Position numbers and translations under genes: made by a program. From Hyphomicrobiales bacterium (GTDB lineage: Bacteria; Pseudomonadota; Alphaproteobacteria; Rhizobiales; Rhizobiaceae), in assembly GCA_900466605.1 (NCBI GenBank), contig UBMU01000006.1:62001-126000 (forward strand): DNA of 64,000 bases, read 5' to 3'. Below, piece after piece: positions 55,262 through 63,296 of this stretch; position 1 is the stretch's first letter, and each line of letters starts with the position of its first letter. The notes below the pieces were generated by a model. That model had not been told where the DNA came from, did no database searches, and was given only the letters and a program-made list of their open reading frames with translations.

Positions 55262-56758
55262 TTATTTCATCGTCGGCATGACGAATTCGGCGCCGTCCTT
55301 GATACCCGATGGCCAGCGAGCAGTGATCGTCTTGGTCTTCGTCCAGAACTTGATCGAGTCCGAACCGTGCTGGTTGAGGTCGCCGAAGCTCGATGCCTTC
55401 CAGCCGCCGAAGGAATGGTAGGCGAGCGGAACCGGGATCGGGACGTTGATGCCAATCATGCCGATGTTGATACGCGAGGCAAAGTCGCGGGCGGCATCGC
55501 CATCGCGGGTGTAGATCGCGACGCCATTGCCGTATTCATGCTTCATCGGCAGGTCGAGAGCTTCCTCGTAGTTCTTGGCGCGAACGACGGAGAGAACCGG
55601 CCCGAAGATTTCGGTCTTGTAGATATCCATGTCGGGCGTGACATGGTCAAAGAGCGTACCGCCGACGAAATAGCCATCCTCATAGCCCTGCAGCTTAAAG
55701 CCTCGGCCATCGACGACGAGCTTTGCGCCCTGCTCAACGCCGCGATCGATAAGACCATTGACGCGGGTGAATGCTTCCTTCGTAACCAGCGGCCCCATAT
55801 CGGCCTTTTCGTCGGTGTAAGGACCGATACGCAGCGACTCGATCTTCGGTGCCAGCTTCTCGACGAGACGGTTGGCAGTATCCTCGCCGACGGGGACGGC
55901 TACCGAGATCGCCATGCAACGTTCGCCGGCGGAGCCGTAACCTGCGCCCATCAGAGCGTTGACGGCCTGATCCATGTCCGCGTCAGGCATGATAATCATG
56001 TGGTTCTTCGCACCGCCGAAGCACTGCGCGCGCTTGCCGTTCATGGCAGCCGTTCCGTAGACATAGCGGGCAATCGGCGTGGAGCCGACGAAGGAGACCG
56101 CAGCGATATCCGGATCCGTCAGGATCGCATCTACCGCAGCCTTATCGCCGTTGACGACGTTAAGGATGCCTGCAGGCAGGCCTGCTTCGATCATGAGCTC
56201 CGCAAGACGAAGCGGTACGGAAGGGTCGCGCTCGGACGGCTTCAGGATGAAAGCGTTGCCACAGGCAATAGCCGGAGCGAACATCCACATCGGAATCATG
56301 GCCGGGAAGTTGAACGGGGTGATGCCCGCGCCAATACCAACCGCCTGGCGCATGGAGTACATGTCGATTGCCGGGCCGGCGCCTTCCGTGAATTCGCCCT
56401 TCTGGAGATGTGGAATACCGCAGACAAATTCGCAGACTTCAAGACCGCGAACGATATCACCCTTGGAATCCTCGACTGTCTTGCCATGCTCGGTGGACAG
56501 GAGGGTTGCGAGTTCATCCATGTGCTTGTTCAGCAATTCGACGAACTTGAAGAAAACGCGGGCACGGCGCTGCGGGTTCGTTGCAGCCCACTTCGGCTGC
56601 GCAGCCTTGGCGTTCTCCACGGCGGCGCGCAACTCCTCGACGCTTGCCAGTGCCACAGTCGCCTGGATTTCGCCAGTTGCCGGGTTGAAAACATTGCTGG
56701 TGCGCCCGCTGGTGCCGGGGACGTGTTTGCCACCGATGAAATGACCGATCTCACGCAT
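55262..56758 (-). CDS. mmsA: Methylmalonate-semialdehyde dehydrogenase
   Basis: 498 residues, CoA-acylating aldehyde dehydrogenase (also called iolA). Converts methylmalonate or malonate semialdehyde to propionyl- or acetyl-CoA in valine and inositol breakdown. Core motifs: TPFNFPAMIPMWMFAPAIACGN, ILKPSERDPSVPLRLAELM, VSFVGSTPIARYVYG, and the catalytic Cys in GSAGERCMAISVAV; FGGAKNHMIIMPDAD replaces the general-base Glu of other ALDHs, as in this family. GGAGGAG precedes the ATG at 56758. Confidence 0.95.
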   Translation of the reverse strand: MREIGHFIGGKHVPGTSGRTSNVFNPATGEIQATVALASVEELRAAVENAKAAQPKWAATNPQRRARVFFKFVELLNKHMDELATLLSTEHGKTVEDSKGDIVRGLEVCEFVCGIPHLQKGEFTEGAGPAIDMYSMRQAVGIGAGITPFNFPAMIPMWMFAPAIACGNAFILKPSERDPSVPLRLAELMIEAGLPAGILNVVNGDKAAVDAILTDPDIAAVSFVGSTPIARYVYGTAAMNGKRAQCFGGAKNHMIIMPDADMDQAVNALMGAGYGSAGERCMAISVAVPVGEDTANRLVEKLAPKIESLRIGPYTDEKADMGPLVTKEAFTRVNGLIDRGVEQGAKLVVDGRGFKLQGYEDGYFVGGTLFDHVTPDMDIYKTEIFGPVLSVVRAKNYEEALDLPMKHEYGNGVAIYTRDGDAARDFASRINIGMIGINVPIPVPLAYHSFGGWKASSFGDLNQHGSDSIKFWTKTKTITARWPSGIKDGAEFVMPTMK

Positions 56759-56796
56759 GGGAAGTGCTCCTCCTGTTTTGGATGGCGAACAATCGC

Positions 56797-56855
56797 ACTT
56801 CAATTTGCACAAATCAATGAACTGAGATAAGCAACCGTTGTGCAAAAATTGAAGT
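56797..56855. promoter_or_regulatory. Large dyad between mmsA and the divergent ABM-LysR genes
   Basis: A 16-base left arm (56797-56812: ACTTCAATTTGCACAA) is matched in reverse complement by 56838-56855 (TTGTGCAAAAATTGAAGT) with two extra A in the right arm. It lies 39-97 bases before mmsA and about 90-150 before the divergent gene, a typical place for a LysR-type operator. Confidence 0.65.
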
Positions 56856-56945
56856 CACGCCGACCAAGTTGATGCTTCCTCGAGTCCTACCGGGATAGGG
56901 ACTACATGGCGCGGTCAAACCAAACTCAAGAGGAGCTCGCACCTC

Positions 56946-57260
56946 ATGGCTGGAAAACTTATCGTTAGGATGGCGGAACTCACGATCGATCCGGATCAGC
57001 TTGGAAGCTATCGCGCGCTGTTGGCCGAGGAAATCGAGGCCTCCGTCACGTTGGAGGCCGGCGTGCTTTCGCTGAACGCGGTCTCGCTGAAGGATAGTCC
57101 TCATCAAATCCGAATCCTGGAAGTCTATGCAGACCAGCAGGCCTACGAGGCGCATCTGCAGACACCACATTTCCTCAGATACAAGAACGAAACCGCGGGC
57201 ATGGTGACGTCACTGGCGCTGATAGATGTCGAACCGATCATGATGCGCGGCAAGCCATGA
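56946..57260 (+). CDS. ABM-domain putative quinol monooxygenase
   Basis: 104 residues, single antibiotic-biosynthesis-monooxygenase (dimeric alpha+beta barrel) domain: LIVRMAELTIDPDQLGSYRALLAEEIEASVTLEAGVLSLNAV, then ILEVYADQQAYEAHLQTPHFLRYK (the His-x3-Phe helix). Related proteins (YgiN, YgiN-like) are quinol monooxygenases or heme-free oxygenases. The stop overlaps the next start (ATGA), so it is coupled to the LysR gene. Confidence 0.85.
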   Translation: MAGKLIVRMAELTIDPDQLGSYRALLAEEIEASVTLEAGVLSLNAVSLKDSPHQIRILEVYADQQAYEAHLQTPHFLRYKNETAGMVTSLALIDVEPIMMRGKP

Positions 57261-58138
57261 ATTGGGACGACGTCCGCATCTTCCTTGCCGTGGCCCGCAC
57301 TGGACAAATCCTTGCGGCATCGAAGCGGCTGGGGTTGAACCACGCCACACTGTCGCGCCGGCTCACCTCGCTGGAAGAGGCGCTGAAGAGCCGGCTCTTC
57401 ATCCGCCGCACCAATGGCTGCGAGCTGACGGCCGAAGGCGAGGTCTTCCTCGCGTCTGCGGAACGGATGGAAACGGAAATGCTTTCCGTGCAGGCCAATC
57501 TCGGCCGCACCGATACTGCCATCGCCGGCACGGTACGCGTGGGAGCGCCTGACGGGTTCGGTGTTTCCTTTCTAGCACCTCGCATGGGCAAGCTGATCGA
57601 GCGCCATCCCGAACTGAAGATCCAGCTCGTGCCAGTGCCGCGGTCCTTTTCGCTGTCACAACGCGAGGCGGATATCGCCATAACCCTCGAGCGGCCCGAA
57701 CAGGGGCGCCTCGTGTCAGCTAAACTCACGGACTACACACTCGGCCTCTACGCCTCGAAAGGCTATGCCGAGCCCAACGGCCTGCCTGCCGACATTGAGG
57801 CGCTGAAGCAGCACCGGCGGATTGGCTACGTCGAGGACCTCATCTTCTCACAATCGCTGAACTTCACCGGCGAGGTAATGCGTAACTGGAACGCCGCCTT
57901 CGAGATATCCTCCGCGACCGGGCAAACGGAAGCCGTGCTTTCGGGCGCGGGGATCGGGATCCTGCATGATTATATTGCCCGGCAGCATCCTGGGCTGGTG
58001 CGTATCCTGCCCGACATTTCGATCCGGCGAGCGTACTGGACGACGTTTCACGAAAGTGCGCGAGAACTTGTCCGGGTGCGAACCGTATCCGACTTCCTGC
58101 AGGAACTTGTCGCCGCCGAGCGCCACATATTCCTCTGA
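57257..58138 (+). CDS. LysR family regulator, probably of mmsA
   Basis: 293 residues. HTH WDDVRIFLAVARTGQILAASKRLGLNHATLSRRLTSLEEALKSRLF and effector domain with TVRVGAPDGFGVSFLAPRMGKLIERHPELKI, the branch that includes regulators of short-chain acid and amino-acid catabolism. It is coupled to the ABM gene and divergent from mmsA, with a large dyad between; control of mmsA is a strong inference. Confidence 0.88.
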   Translation: MNWDDVRIFLAVARTGQILAASKRLGLNHATLSRRLTSLEEALKSRLFIRRTNGCELTAEGEVFLASAERMETEMLSVQANLGRTDTAIAGTVRVGAPDGFGVSFLAPRMGKLIERHPELKIQLVPVPRSFSLSQREADIAITLERPEQGRLVSAKLTDYTLGLYASKGYAEPNGLPADIEALKQHRRIGYVEDLIFSQSLNFTGEVMRNWNAAFEISSATGQTEAVLSGAGIGILHDYIARQHPGLVRILPDISIRRAYWTTFHESARELVRVRTVSDFLQELVAAERHIFL

Positions 58139-58145
58139 CGCCGGG

Positions 58146-58625
58146 CTAATGCCGCTCGCCACCGTCTTCCGGCTCGCGGCTTGCCGTCTGCTGCTTCTCT
58201 GCGGCAACCTCAGCTGCGCGCACCGGCATGCTGTCGATAATGGCAAACAGTTCAGCACTCGCGACCGGTTCGCTCACCTTCAGCTTGATGGTGCCGTCCT
58301 TGCCGACGAGAAAGGCCAAAAATTCTCCAACCATTGGGTTCCCCAATTCGCCGTCTATTGCCGCCGCATCGAGATTTTCGCCGGCCCCGAAAAGAACTCT
58401 GACGCTACCGCCGACAATTTTCAGAATGACGAGATCGCGCTCCTGCAAGGCGTCGCGGTCAGCAAGAAGTTGATTCTCCTGGCGAGCGGCACGTGCGTTT
58501 CCATTGTCAGCAAATATGACAAGCACGCGGTTTCGCCACTGGAACTGCTCGAGGCTTCGAATGGCAGAGTAAGCGCTGTTGGCTTCATCCACCTTGGTCG
58601 CACCATATAGAAGCGTTTTCGACAT
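58146..58625 (-). CDS. DUF4174-domain protein
   Basis: 159 residues from ATG 58625 (AGGAGAA eight bases upstream). A thioredoxin-like fold without cysteines: SLEQFQWRNRVLVIFADNGNARAARQENQLLADRDALQERDLVILKIVGG near the N-terminus, GEFLAFLVGKDGTIKLKVSEPVASAELFAIIDSMP later. No signal peptide is evident, though many relatives are secreted. The upstream membrane gene ends 66 bases before it. Confidence 0.75.
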   Translation of the reverse strand: MSKTLLYGATKVDEANSAYSAIRSLEQFQWRNRVLVIFADNGNARAARQENQLLADRDALQERDLVILKIVGGSVRVLFGAGENLDAAAIDGELGNPMVGEFLAFLVGKDGTIKLKVSEPVASAELFAIIDSMPVRAAEVAAEKQQTASREPEDGGERH

Positions 58626-58690
58626 ATACATTTCTCCTGTAGACCTGAACGTCCAGGAGACATGACGGTTCCATCCGAGAAGATGCCGGA

Positions 58691-59155
58691 TCAGCTGCGC
58701 CACGATTTCCGCAATTGCCACAAGGCGCCAACCAGGACAAGCAATAGCGGAATGCTGCCGTAGGACAACGACACCTGGGTCAATTGATCCAGGCTCTCCA
58801 GCGTCTGACCAGACGCTGTTGCATCCTGCGCAAGGCTTGAGCCGAGAAGATAGGCCCCTCTCGCGACCGCTGCGAAAGCGATAATCAATCCTGCCGTATC
58901 GATGAAGCGAGCATGGGCTCGCATCCCGTCAATGACGACGGTCGAAAGAGCGCAGAGAAATGCCGCCGGCAAGAGATAAGCCGCGCCGCCCAACAGCTGA
59001 AAATCGCCAAGAAGGATGCCGTCCGCTCCAGCGACGAAACTGACCCTCAGGATCGGCAGCAAGACAGCAAGAATGGAGGAAACCGCAAGCACGCCCCGCT
59101 TGATGAGCTCGCTCAAATCGATCCGCGTGGCGCCAATGCGACGAACCCGACTCAT
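58691..59155 (-). CDS. Small membrane protein
   Basis: 154 residues with four membrane segments (GVLAVSSILAVLLPILRVSFV, LLGGAAYLLPAAFLCALST, IDTAGLIIAFAAVARGAYLLG, LSYGSIPLLLVLVGALWQL). Not recognised as a family. Same strand as the DUF4174 gene and probably in one transcript with it. Confidence 0.65.
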   Translation of the reverse strand: MSRVRRIGATRIDLSELIKRGVLAVSSILAVLLPILRVSFVAGADGILLGDFQLLGGAAYLLPAAFLCALSTVVIDGMRAHARFIDTAGLIIAFAAVARGAYLLGSSLAQDATASGQTLESLDQLTQVSLSYGSIPLLLVLVGALWQLRKSWRS

Positions 59156-59406
59156 TTTTCCTCCCCATACAGGAATCCGCCGCGGCGCGCAGACGCTCGG
59201 CTCGTTCGGAAAGGACGTTTGCTACGAAATTGCTAACGCACAGCATAGTGACCGACGGTAAAACTACCCTTTTCGGGTAAAAGCGCTCGGCCGGTTTGAG
59301 AAGGATAGTTAAGAAGAGATGAAAGCGGGGTCGTTTTCAGCGCGCTTTGAGGCGCCGGGAGGAAACAAGGCCAGGCGGGCGAATGCCTACCCGGCCCTGA
59401 GGTCGA

Positions 59407-59652
59407 TTACATCGGAACAAACGATGAGAGCGACACCTGCAATGCAGCGGCGATGCGCTTGAGTTTGGCGGGATCGGCATCCTCACCACTCTCGATTTCC
59501 TCAATCTCATTGACAACCAAACCGCAGGTTACTGCGAGATCATCGACGCTATAGCCGACGGCCTCGCGAGCGGCACGTACAGCAGCGGCTACATTCATGG
59601 CCGGAACGGCGGTAGCCTTGGATGCATCCAGATTGCTGAGCGAAATGGACAT
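59407..59652 (-). CDS. Small XRE-type helix-turn-helix protein
   Basis: 81 residues with one HTH: VRAAREAVGYSVDDLAVTCGLVVNEIEEIESGEDADPAKLKRIAAALQVSLSSF. An N-terminal 20 residues (MSISLSNLDASKATAVPAMN) are unstructured. No toxin or phage gene nearby, so a free-standing transcription factor. GAAGGAGAC precedes the ATG. Confidence 0.8.
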   Translation of the reverse strand: MSISLSNLDASKATAVPAMNVAAAVRAAREAVGYSVDDLAVTCGLVVNEIEEIESGEDADPAKLKRIAAALQVSLSSFVPM

Positions 59653-60150
59653 TTAAGTCTCCTTCTGAAATCACTCTGAATTAGCCCCCGGGCGGAAAAT
59701 GGCACTCTCGATCACGTTTTGCAATGCGGTATGGTTAATTCGTGATCGATGAAAGGCCGGCGGCTAGAGCGTGAACAAATCGGCAAAACCTGATTGCCCC
59801 TTGTAAGCAAAGCAGATTTTCTCGGCCGCATGGCCCTGCGCCCGAAGGCAGCCATGCGTCTAAAAAACGTCTCATACGCGGCGATTTGTCACCTATTTTT
59901 AGGCGTCCGCATCGGTTTCGAAACGAATCACTGTGACTGAAATCGGGCAAATGAAACCACAAGAGGCGATGATTGGGTCTCCCGGGTCGGAACGCATCAG
60001 CGAGGGCTGAAGCGTTTGCTGGACTTGCTTCGAAAGGCGCATGGCCGTTTCCGAAGCAAGTCCAAGCAGCAGTGTATGTAGGTAGATCCAACGATACTTC
60101 TAGGTCATACGATCTTCGTAGGCGACCTGAAGATCACGCATCTGTACCCA
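59653..60150. other. Gene-free region with a long hairpin
   Basis: About 500 bases between the XRE gene and a membrane protein gene. Frames here have no family features and no ribosome sites that fit. The striking element is the near-perfect palindrome at 60021-60063 (own entry). It could hold a small RNA or a decayed gene. Confidence 0.5.
60021..60063. repeat. 43-base imperfect palindrome
   Basis: GGACTTGCTTCG at 60021-60032 pairs exactly with CGAAGCAAGTCC at 60052-60063; inside, AAAGGC pairs with GCC-G-TTT with one bulge, leaving a short loop. Not next to any gene end (about 90 bases from the nearest) and without a T-run. Confidence 0.55.
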
Positions 60151-60807
60151 TCACGCAAACTCGGCGGACAGGGCGACGTCTTCCTCTGACGCCTCCTCTG
60201 CGCGTCCGGCCGGGATCACGAACAGCAGCGCGTGAGCAACCAGGATCGCCGAACCGAGTAGAGCGGCATAGGCGAGCAGGATCGTGCCCATCGGCACTGC
60301 AAAATTTAGCTGCGGCAGCGCCCCAAGCATCATCGGCACGTACCAGGAGACGGCCGAAACCGCACCGGAGACAACGAACACACTACGATGCGAGGATGAC
60401 AGGCCCTCCATGAGCGAACGGCCAATCTGTCTCTTGACCCGCGGAAGGATGATTGAATGGATGAAGCCGCCGTTGACGGTCAGGATGAGCACGATGGTCA
60501 TCTTGGCCCAGATCTTCTCGTTGCCGAGTTTCGCCGGATCGAAGACGCCATAATAAGTGAGAAAGCCAAGCCCGGTCACCCAGAGCAGGATAAGGCCCCA
60601 GTTGACGACCTTCGAGCCGAACTTGAAGACCTTCCAATGATCCTGCGTAATTTTGCCTCTAATCAAAAACCGCAACACAAGCAGATCAAGCACGGTTGCA
60701 GCGCCAAGCCCAAGTGCCAATCCGATGAAATGCACTATTCTCAAGACCGACTTGATCGATACTGCCGGATCCTGGCTGAGAGTCTGAATAAGGAGAGTAA
60801 ATCCCAT
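60151..60807 (-). CDS. Inner-membrane protein with five helices
   Basis: 218 residues: IVHFIGLALGLGAATVLDLLVLRFLI, VVNWGLILLWVTGLGFLTYYGV, MTIVLILTVNGGFIHSIILPRV, a helix from VFVVSGAVSAVSWYVPMMLG and TILLAYAALLGSAILVAHALLFVI. The conserved His in RIVHFIG and GGFIHSI recall copper- or heme-binding membrane proteins of the CopD/DUF2214 type, but I cannot place it firmly. AAGGAGAG precedes the ATG at 60807. Confidence 0.7.
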   Translation of the reverse strand: MGFTLLIQTLSQDPAVSIKSVLRIVHFIGLALGLGAATVLDLLVLRFLIRGKITQDHWKVFKFGSKVVNWGLILLWVTGLGFLTYYGVFDPAKLGNEKIWAKMTIVLILTVNGGFIHSIILPRVKRQIGRSLMEGLSSSHRSVFVVSGAVSAVSWYVPMMLGALPQLNFAVPMGTILLAYAALLGSAILVAHALLFVIPAGRAEEASEEDVALSAEFA

Positions 60808-61350
60808 ACTTATGCACCTTTCATTTCATTGGATCACAGCGTTGGAACGCAGGTAGGTCTGAGTGTCAGGATACGGGAAATCGCACCAAGCGCCGAACTG
60901 AATCGGCCTCGACAAGTGAGCGAATTAAACGTTCCGACAGTCTGTGATCCCTTTTTGGTGCCCCGTTCCCCAGAGAAGGATTTATTAGCAAAGAATGAAC
61001 AAAGGGCGGCAGGAACGTGGCCAAACCGCGTCTATATAGAGATATCGCAATTTATATATATCTAATTCATAGTGCAGCGCACGTATAAAGCGAATAATTC
61101 TTCAAGCTCAATGCACACGGCACGCACTCTATGTCACAGGAGGTTCATTGTTGGGGAATAGACCCGACTAAAGACTGGTCCCAGGAAGAACTGAAGGTGA
61201 CAGTAGTTCCGAGCGAAGAACAATCGTCATGCTCACGCCGGCCAGCCACTTGCGGAGCAAGCTCTGGCAGCACCTGGCAGAGACCCGGTACGACGCCTCA
61301 CATAGCTCCACTTCAAATCGCGCGTAGAACACACCGAGGGGTGAACGTCC
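60808..61350. other. Gene-free region upstream of ppk2
   Basis: About 540 bases without a credible gene; a frame at 61131-61367 has no recognisable content. The stretch near 61031-61070 is AT-rich with several TATATA runs, and a TGC-N3-GCA palindrome (GTGCAGCGCAC, 61072-61082) follows. Probably the long promoter region of ppk2 and perhaps a small RNA. Confidence 0.45.
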
Positions 61351-62268
61351 ATGAACAATACGTCTGATAACAACCATTCCGACTGGCTCGAAGCCGAACT
61401 TGCCGACACCATCGACGAGGACTATGAGCTCGAACTCTCGGAGCCCGCCCTCTCCGACGCTATCCGCAAGGTCTACCAGAACGCCCATCCGGCCTCGATT
61501 GCACGGATCGACTATTTTCGCGCGTTGCTTTCACTGCAGGCGGAGCTGATCAAGCTGCAGGATTGGGTGGTCTATAACAAGGAGAAGGTCGTCGTGATCT
61601 TCGAGGGTCGCGATTCCGCTGGCAAGGGCGGCGTGATCAAACGCATTACTCAGCGACTCAATCCGCGCGTCGTTCGCGTCGTTGCCTTGCCAGCACCTTC
61701 CGACCGCGAGAAGACGCAATGGTACTTCCAGCGTTACGTGCCGCATTTGCCTGCCGGTGGGGAAATCGTTCTCTTCGACCGCTCCTGGTACAATCGCTCG
61801 GGCGTCGAGCGGGTGATGGGATTTGCGACCGAGGATCAGGTCGATCAATTCTTCAACGACGTGCCGGAGTTCGAGCGCATGCTTGTTCGTTCCGGCATCC
61901 GGCTCGTCAAGTACTGGTTCTCGATCACGGACGAAGAGCAGCAGATGCGCTTCCTCGTGCGCATCCACGATCCGTTGAAGCAGTGGAAGCTGTCGCCCAT
62001 GGATCTGCAGTCGCGTATCCGCTGGGAGGGCTATACCAAGGCAAAGGAAGAGACCTTTGCGCGCACCAACATTCCTGAAGCCCCATGGCATATCGTCGAG
62101 GGCAACGACAAGAAGCGGGCGCGTCTCAACTGCATCGATCACTTGCTACAGCAAATCCCCTACGGCGACGTTCCGCACGAGGAGATCACACTGCCAGATC
62201 GCGTCTTCAATCCCGACTACGAGCGCAAGGTGCTGCCGCCAGAGCTTTACGTTCCATCGAAATATTGA
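61351..62268 (+). CDS. ppk2: Polyphosphate kinase 2, class I type
   Basis: 305 residues. Walker A VVIFEGRDSAGKGGVIKRI, lid region, Walker B EIVLFDRSWYNRSGVERVMGF, and RIRWEGYTKAKEETFARTNIPEAPWHIVEGNDKKRARLNCIDHLL. A 50-residue acidic tail precedes the kinase domain. Uses polyphosphate to phosphorylate GDP or ADP, or the reverse. GAGGGGTG precedes the ATG. Alone in its operon; the Ppx and Pit genes in the same window complete a phosphate/polyphosphate set. Confidence 0.93.
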   Translation: MNNTSDNNHSDWLEAELADTIDEDYELELSEPALSDAIRKVYQNAHPASIARIDYFRALLSLQAELIKLQDWVVYNKEKVVVIFEGRDSAGKGGVIKRITQRLNPRVVRVVALPAPSDREKTQWYFQRYVPHLPAGGEIVLFDRSWYNRSGVERVMGFATEDQVDQFFNDVPEFERMLVRSGIRLVKYWFSITDEEQQMRFLVRIHDPLKQWKLSPMDLQSRIRWEGYTKAKEETFARTNIPEAPWHIVEGNDKKRARLNCIDHLLQQIPYGDVPHEEITLPDRVFNPDYERKVLPPELYVPSKY

Positions 62269-62428
62269 TTGGCGGACCAATCCGCGGGCCCGGCGAAAGC
62301 CGGCCGGGCTCGATTGATCGACGCGAATGGAGCCCAAGCAGCATGTGCTTGGGTTAAGCATAAGCCACACCAAGAGATTGGCGCACAACATTGATTACGG
62401 TGAAAGAGATTCTGCCGAAAGGAGAGAA

Positions 62429-62505
62429 TGGTACGGTTGGGGGGTCTCGAACCTCCGACCTCAGGTGCCACAAACCTGCGCTCTAACCAACTGAGCTACA
62501 ACCGC
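62429..62505 (-). tRNA. tRNA-His (anticodon GTG), no G-1, G1:U72, A73
   Basis: Acceptor GCGGTTG with CAACCGT, D arm TAGCTCAGTTGGTTAGAGC, anticodon stem CAGGT/ACCTG with loop TTGTGGC (GTG), T arm GGTTCGAGACC, discriminator A and encoded CCA. The base before position 1 is T, so the extra G-1 of most tRNA-His is not encoded, and the first pair is G-U. This is the known alphaproteobacterial variant read by the divergent HisRS. Confidence 0.95.
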
Positions 62506-62532
62506 ACAAATCGCGTCCGACGCGACGGGGGT

Positions 62533-62561
62533 CACATACGAGGACTTGGAAATTAATTCAA
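62533..62561 (-). promoter_or_regulatory. Putative promoter of tRNA-His
   Basis: On the minus strand TTGAAT and TATGTG are separated by 17 bases, ending 28 bases before the tRNA. Plausible sigma-70 type promoter. Confidence 0.4.
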
Positions 62562-62583
62562 GCCCTATCTCTCCCCAATATAC

Positions 62584-62609
62584 AAAAAGGCCGGACAAAT
62601 GGTCCAGCC
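62584..62609 (-). terminator. Terminator after the phasin gene
   Basis: On the minus strand GGCTGGAC pairs with GTCCGGCC (one G-T pair), loop of five, followed by TTTTT. Located 24 bases past the phasin stop. Confidence 0.8.
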
Positions 62610-62632
62610 CCTTCGTGTGTCGTGTCGAAAAA

Positions 62633-63082
62633 TCAGGCCGCCTTGAAGGAGGCCATGACCTTTTCAGCTGCTTCCTTGGAAGGCTTGGCAAGCTTTTCGG
62701 CAACCTGCTTGGAGGTTTCCTGCATCGCCTTGGCCTGCTCGATCGTCAGCTCGACCTGCTTGCGCAGGAAAGTTGTCTGGAGTTCGACGAGTTCGGCGAC
62801 CGACTTGACCGCAAGCAGCGCTTCCATGTGCGTCAGCGAGTTTTCAGCGTTCGTGCGCAGAGCGTCGATTGCCTTGTGACCGATTTCGACGGCGCCGGTC
62901 TGAGCCGTCTGAACGGTCGCTTCCAGCGTCTTGCTCGCTTCTTCGCCCGCGGTCTTTATCTTCGCGTAGGCCTCGCGCGACTGCTGCGCGCCCTTTTCTG
63001 CGAAATCGCGGAAGGATTCAGTGAACTTGGAAGGATCAAACGACGACATTGAAAAAACGTCGTCCATCTTTATGCTAGCCAT
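62633..63082 (-). CDS. phaP: Phasin family protein
   Basis: 149 residues, almost all helical: FDPSKFTESFRDFAEKGAQQSREAYAKIKTAGEEASKTLEATVQTAQ and LTHMEALLAVKSVAELVELQTTFLRKQVELTIEQAKAMQETSKQVAEKLAKPSKEA are typical phasin_2 coiled segments. Coats polyhydroxybutyrate granules in the cytoplasm and helps size them. AAGGAG precedes the ATG at 63082. From memory it matches PhaP1 of S. meliloti, which is next to cbrA. Two TGC-N3-GCA palindromes lie in its promoter region. Confidence 0.92.
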   Translation of the reverse strand: MASIKMDDVFSMSSFDPSKFTESFRDFAEKGAQQSREAYAKIKTAGEEASKTLEATVQTAQTGAVEIGHKAIDALRTNAENSLTHMEALLAVKSVAELVELQTTFLRKQVELTIEQAKAMQETSKQVAEKLAKPSKEAAEKVMASFKAA

Positions 63083-63155
63083 TGCGTTGCGCTCCTTTTT
63101 CCTCGGCATGCCTGGTTGCCTCGTAGGTTAGATATCCATCATATAGCGCAGATTA

Positions 63156-63170
63156 TTGTGCAATGCAATA
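63156..63170 (-). promoter_or_regulatory. TGC-N3-GCA site 1 before the phasin gene
   Basis: TTGTGCAATGCAATA: TGC and GCA separated by three bases, 74 bases before the phasin start. Fits the core of PhaR (AniA) operators described in other alphaproteobacteria. Confidence 0.5.
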
Positions 63171-63173
63171 TAT

Positions 63174-63188
63174 TTGTGCGACGCACAA
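63174..63188 (-). promoter_or_regulatory. TGC-N3-GCA site 2 before the phasin gene
   Basis: TTGTGCGACGCACAA is a perfect palindrome, centred 18 bases from site 1. Together they look like a tandem repressor site. Confidence 0.55.
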
Positions 63189-63250
63189 CGCGTTAACCTT
63201 TCCAGCCGAAAGCCGGGCGCTGTTCTGGACCCCGTTCCGGCCTATCGTTA

Positions 63251-63265
63251 TTAATAGACTATTAA
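63251..63265 (+). promoter_or_regulatory. CtrA-type box TTAA-N7-TTAA before a sensor kinase
   Basis: TTAATAGACTATTAA: exact TTAA-N7-TTAA and also a perfect palindrome around the central A. It lies 32-46 bases before the ATG at 63297. Matches the full CtrA site known from Caulobacter and Sinorhizobium. Confidence 0.65.
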
Positions 63266-63296
63266 TTTCACGATGACCGAAGCCGAAGGTTCGATC

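Noticed and set aside
55127..56830. 567-residue plus-strand frame opposite mmsA
   Set aside because: Antisense shadow; the minus-strand product has full aldehyde dehydrogenase motifs.
59735..60091. 118-residue minus-strand frame in the gene-free region
   Set aside because: No family features, no ribosome site, spans the palindrome at 60021-60063.
61131..61367. 78-residue frame upstream of ppk2
   Set aside because: No recognisable content; ends inside the ppk2 start; likely chance.
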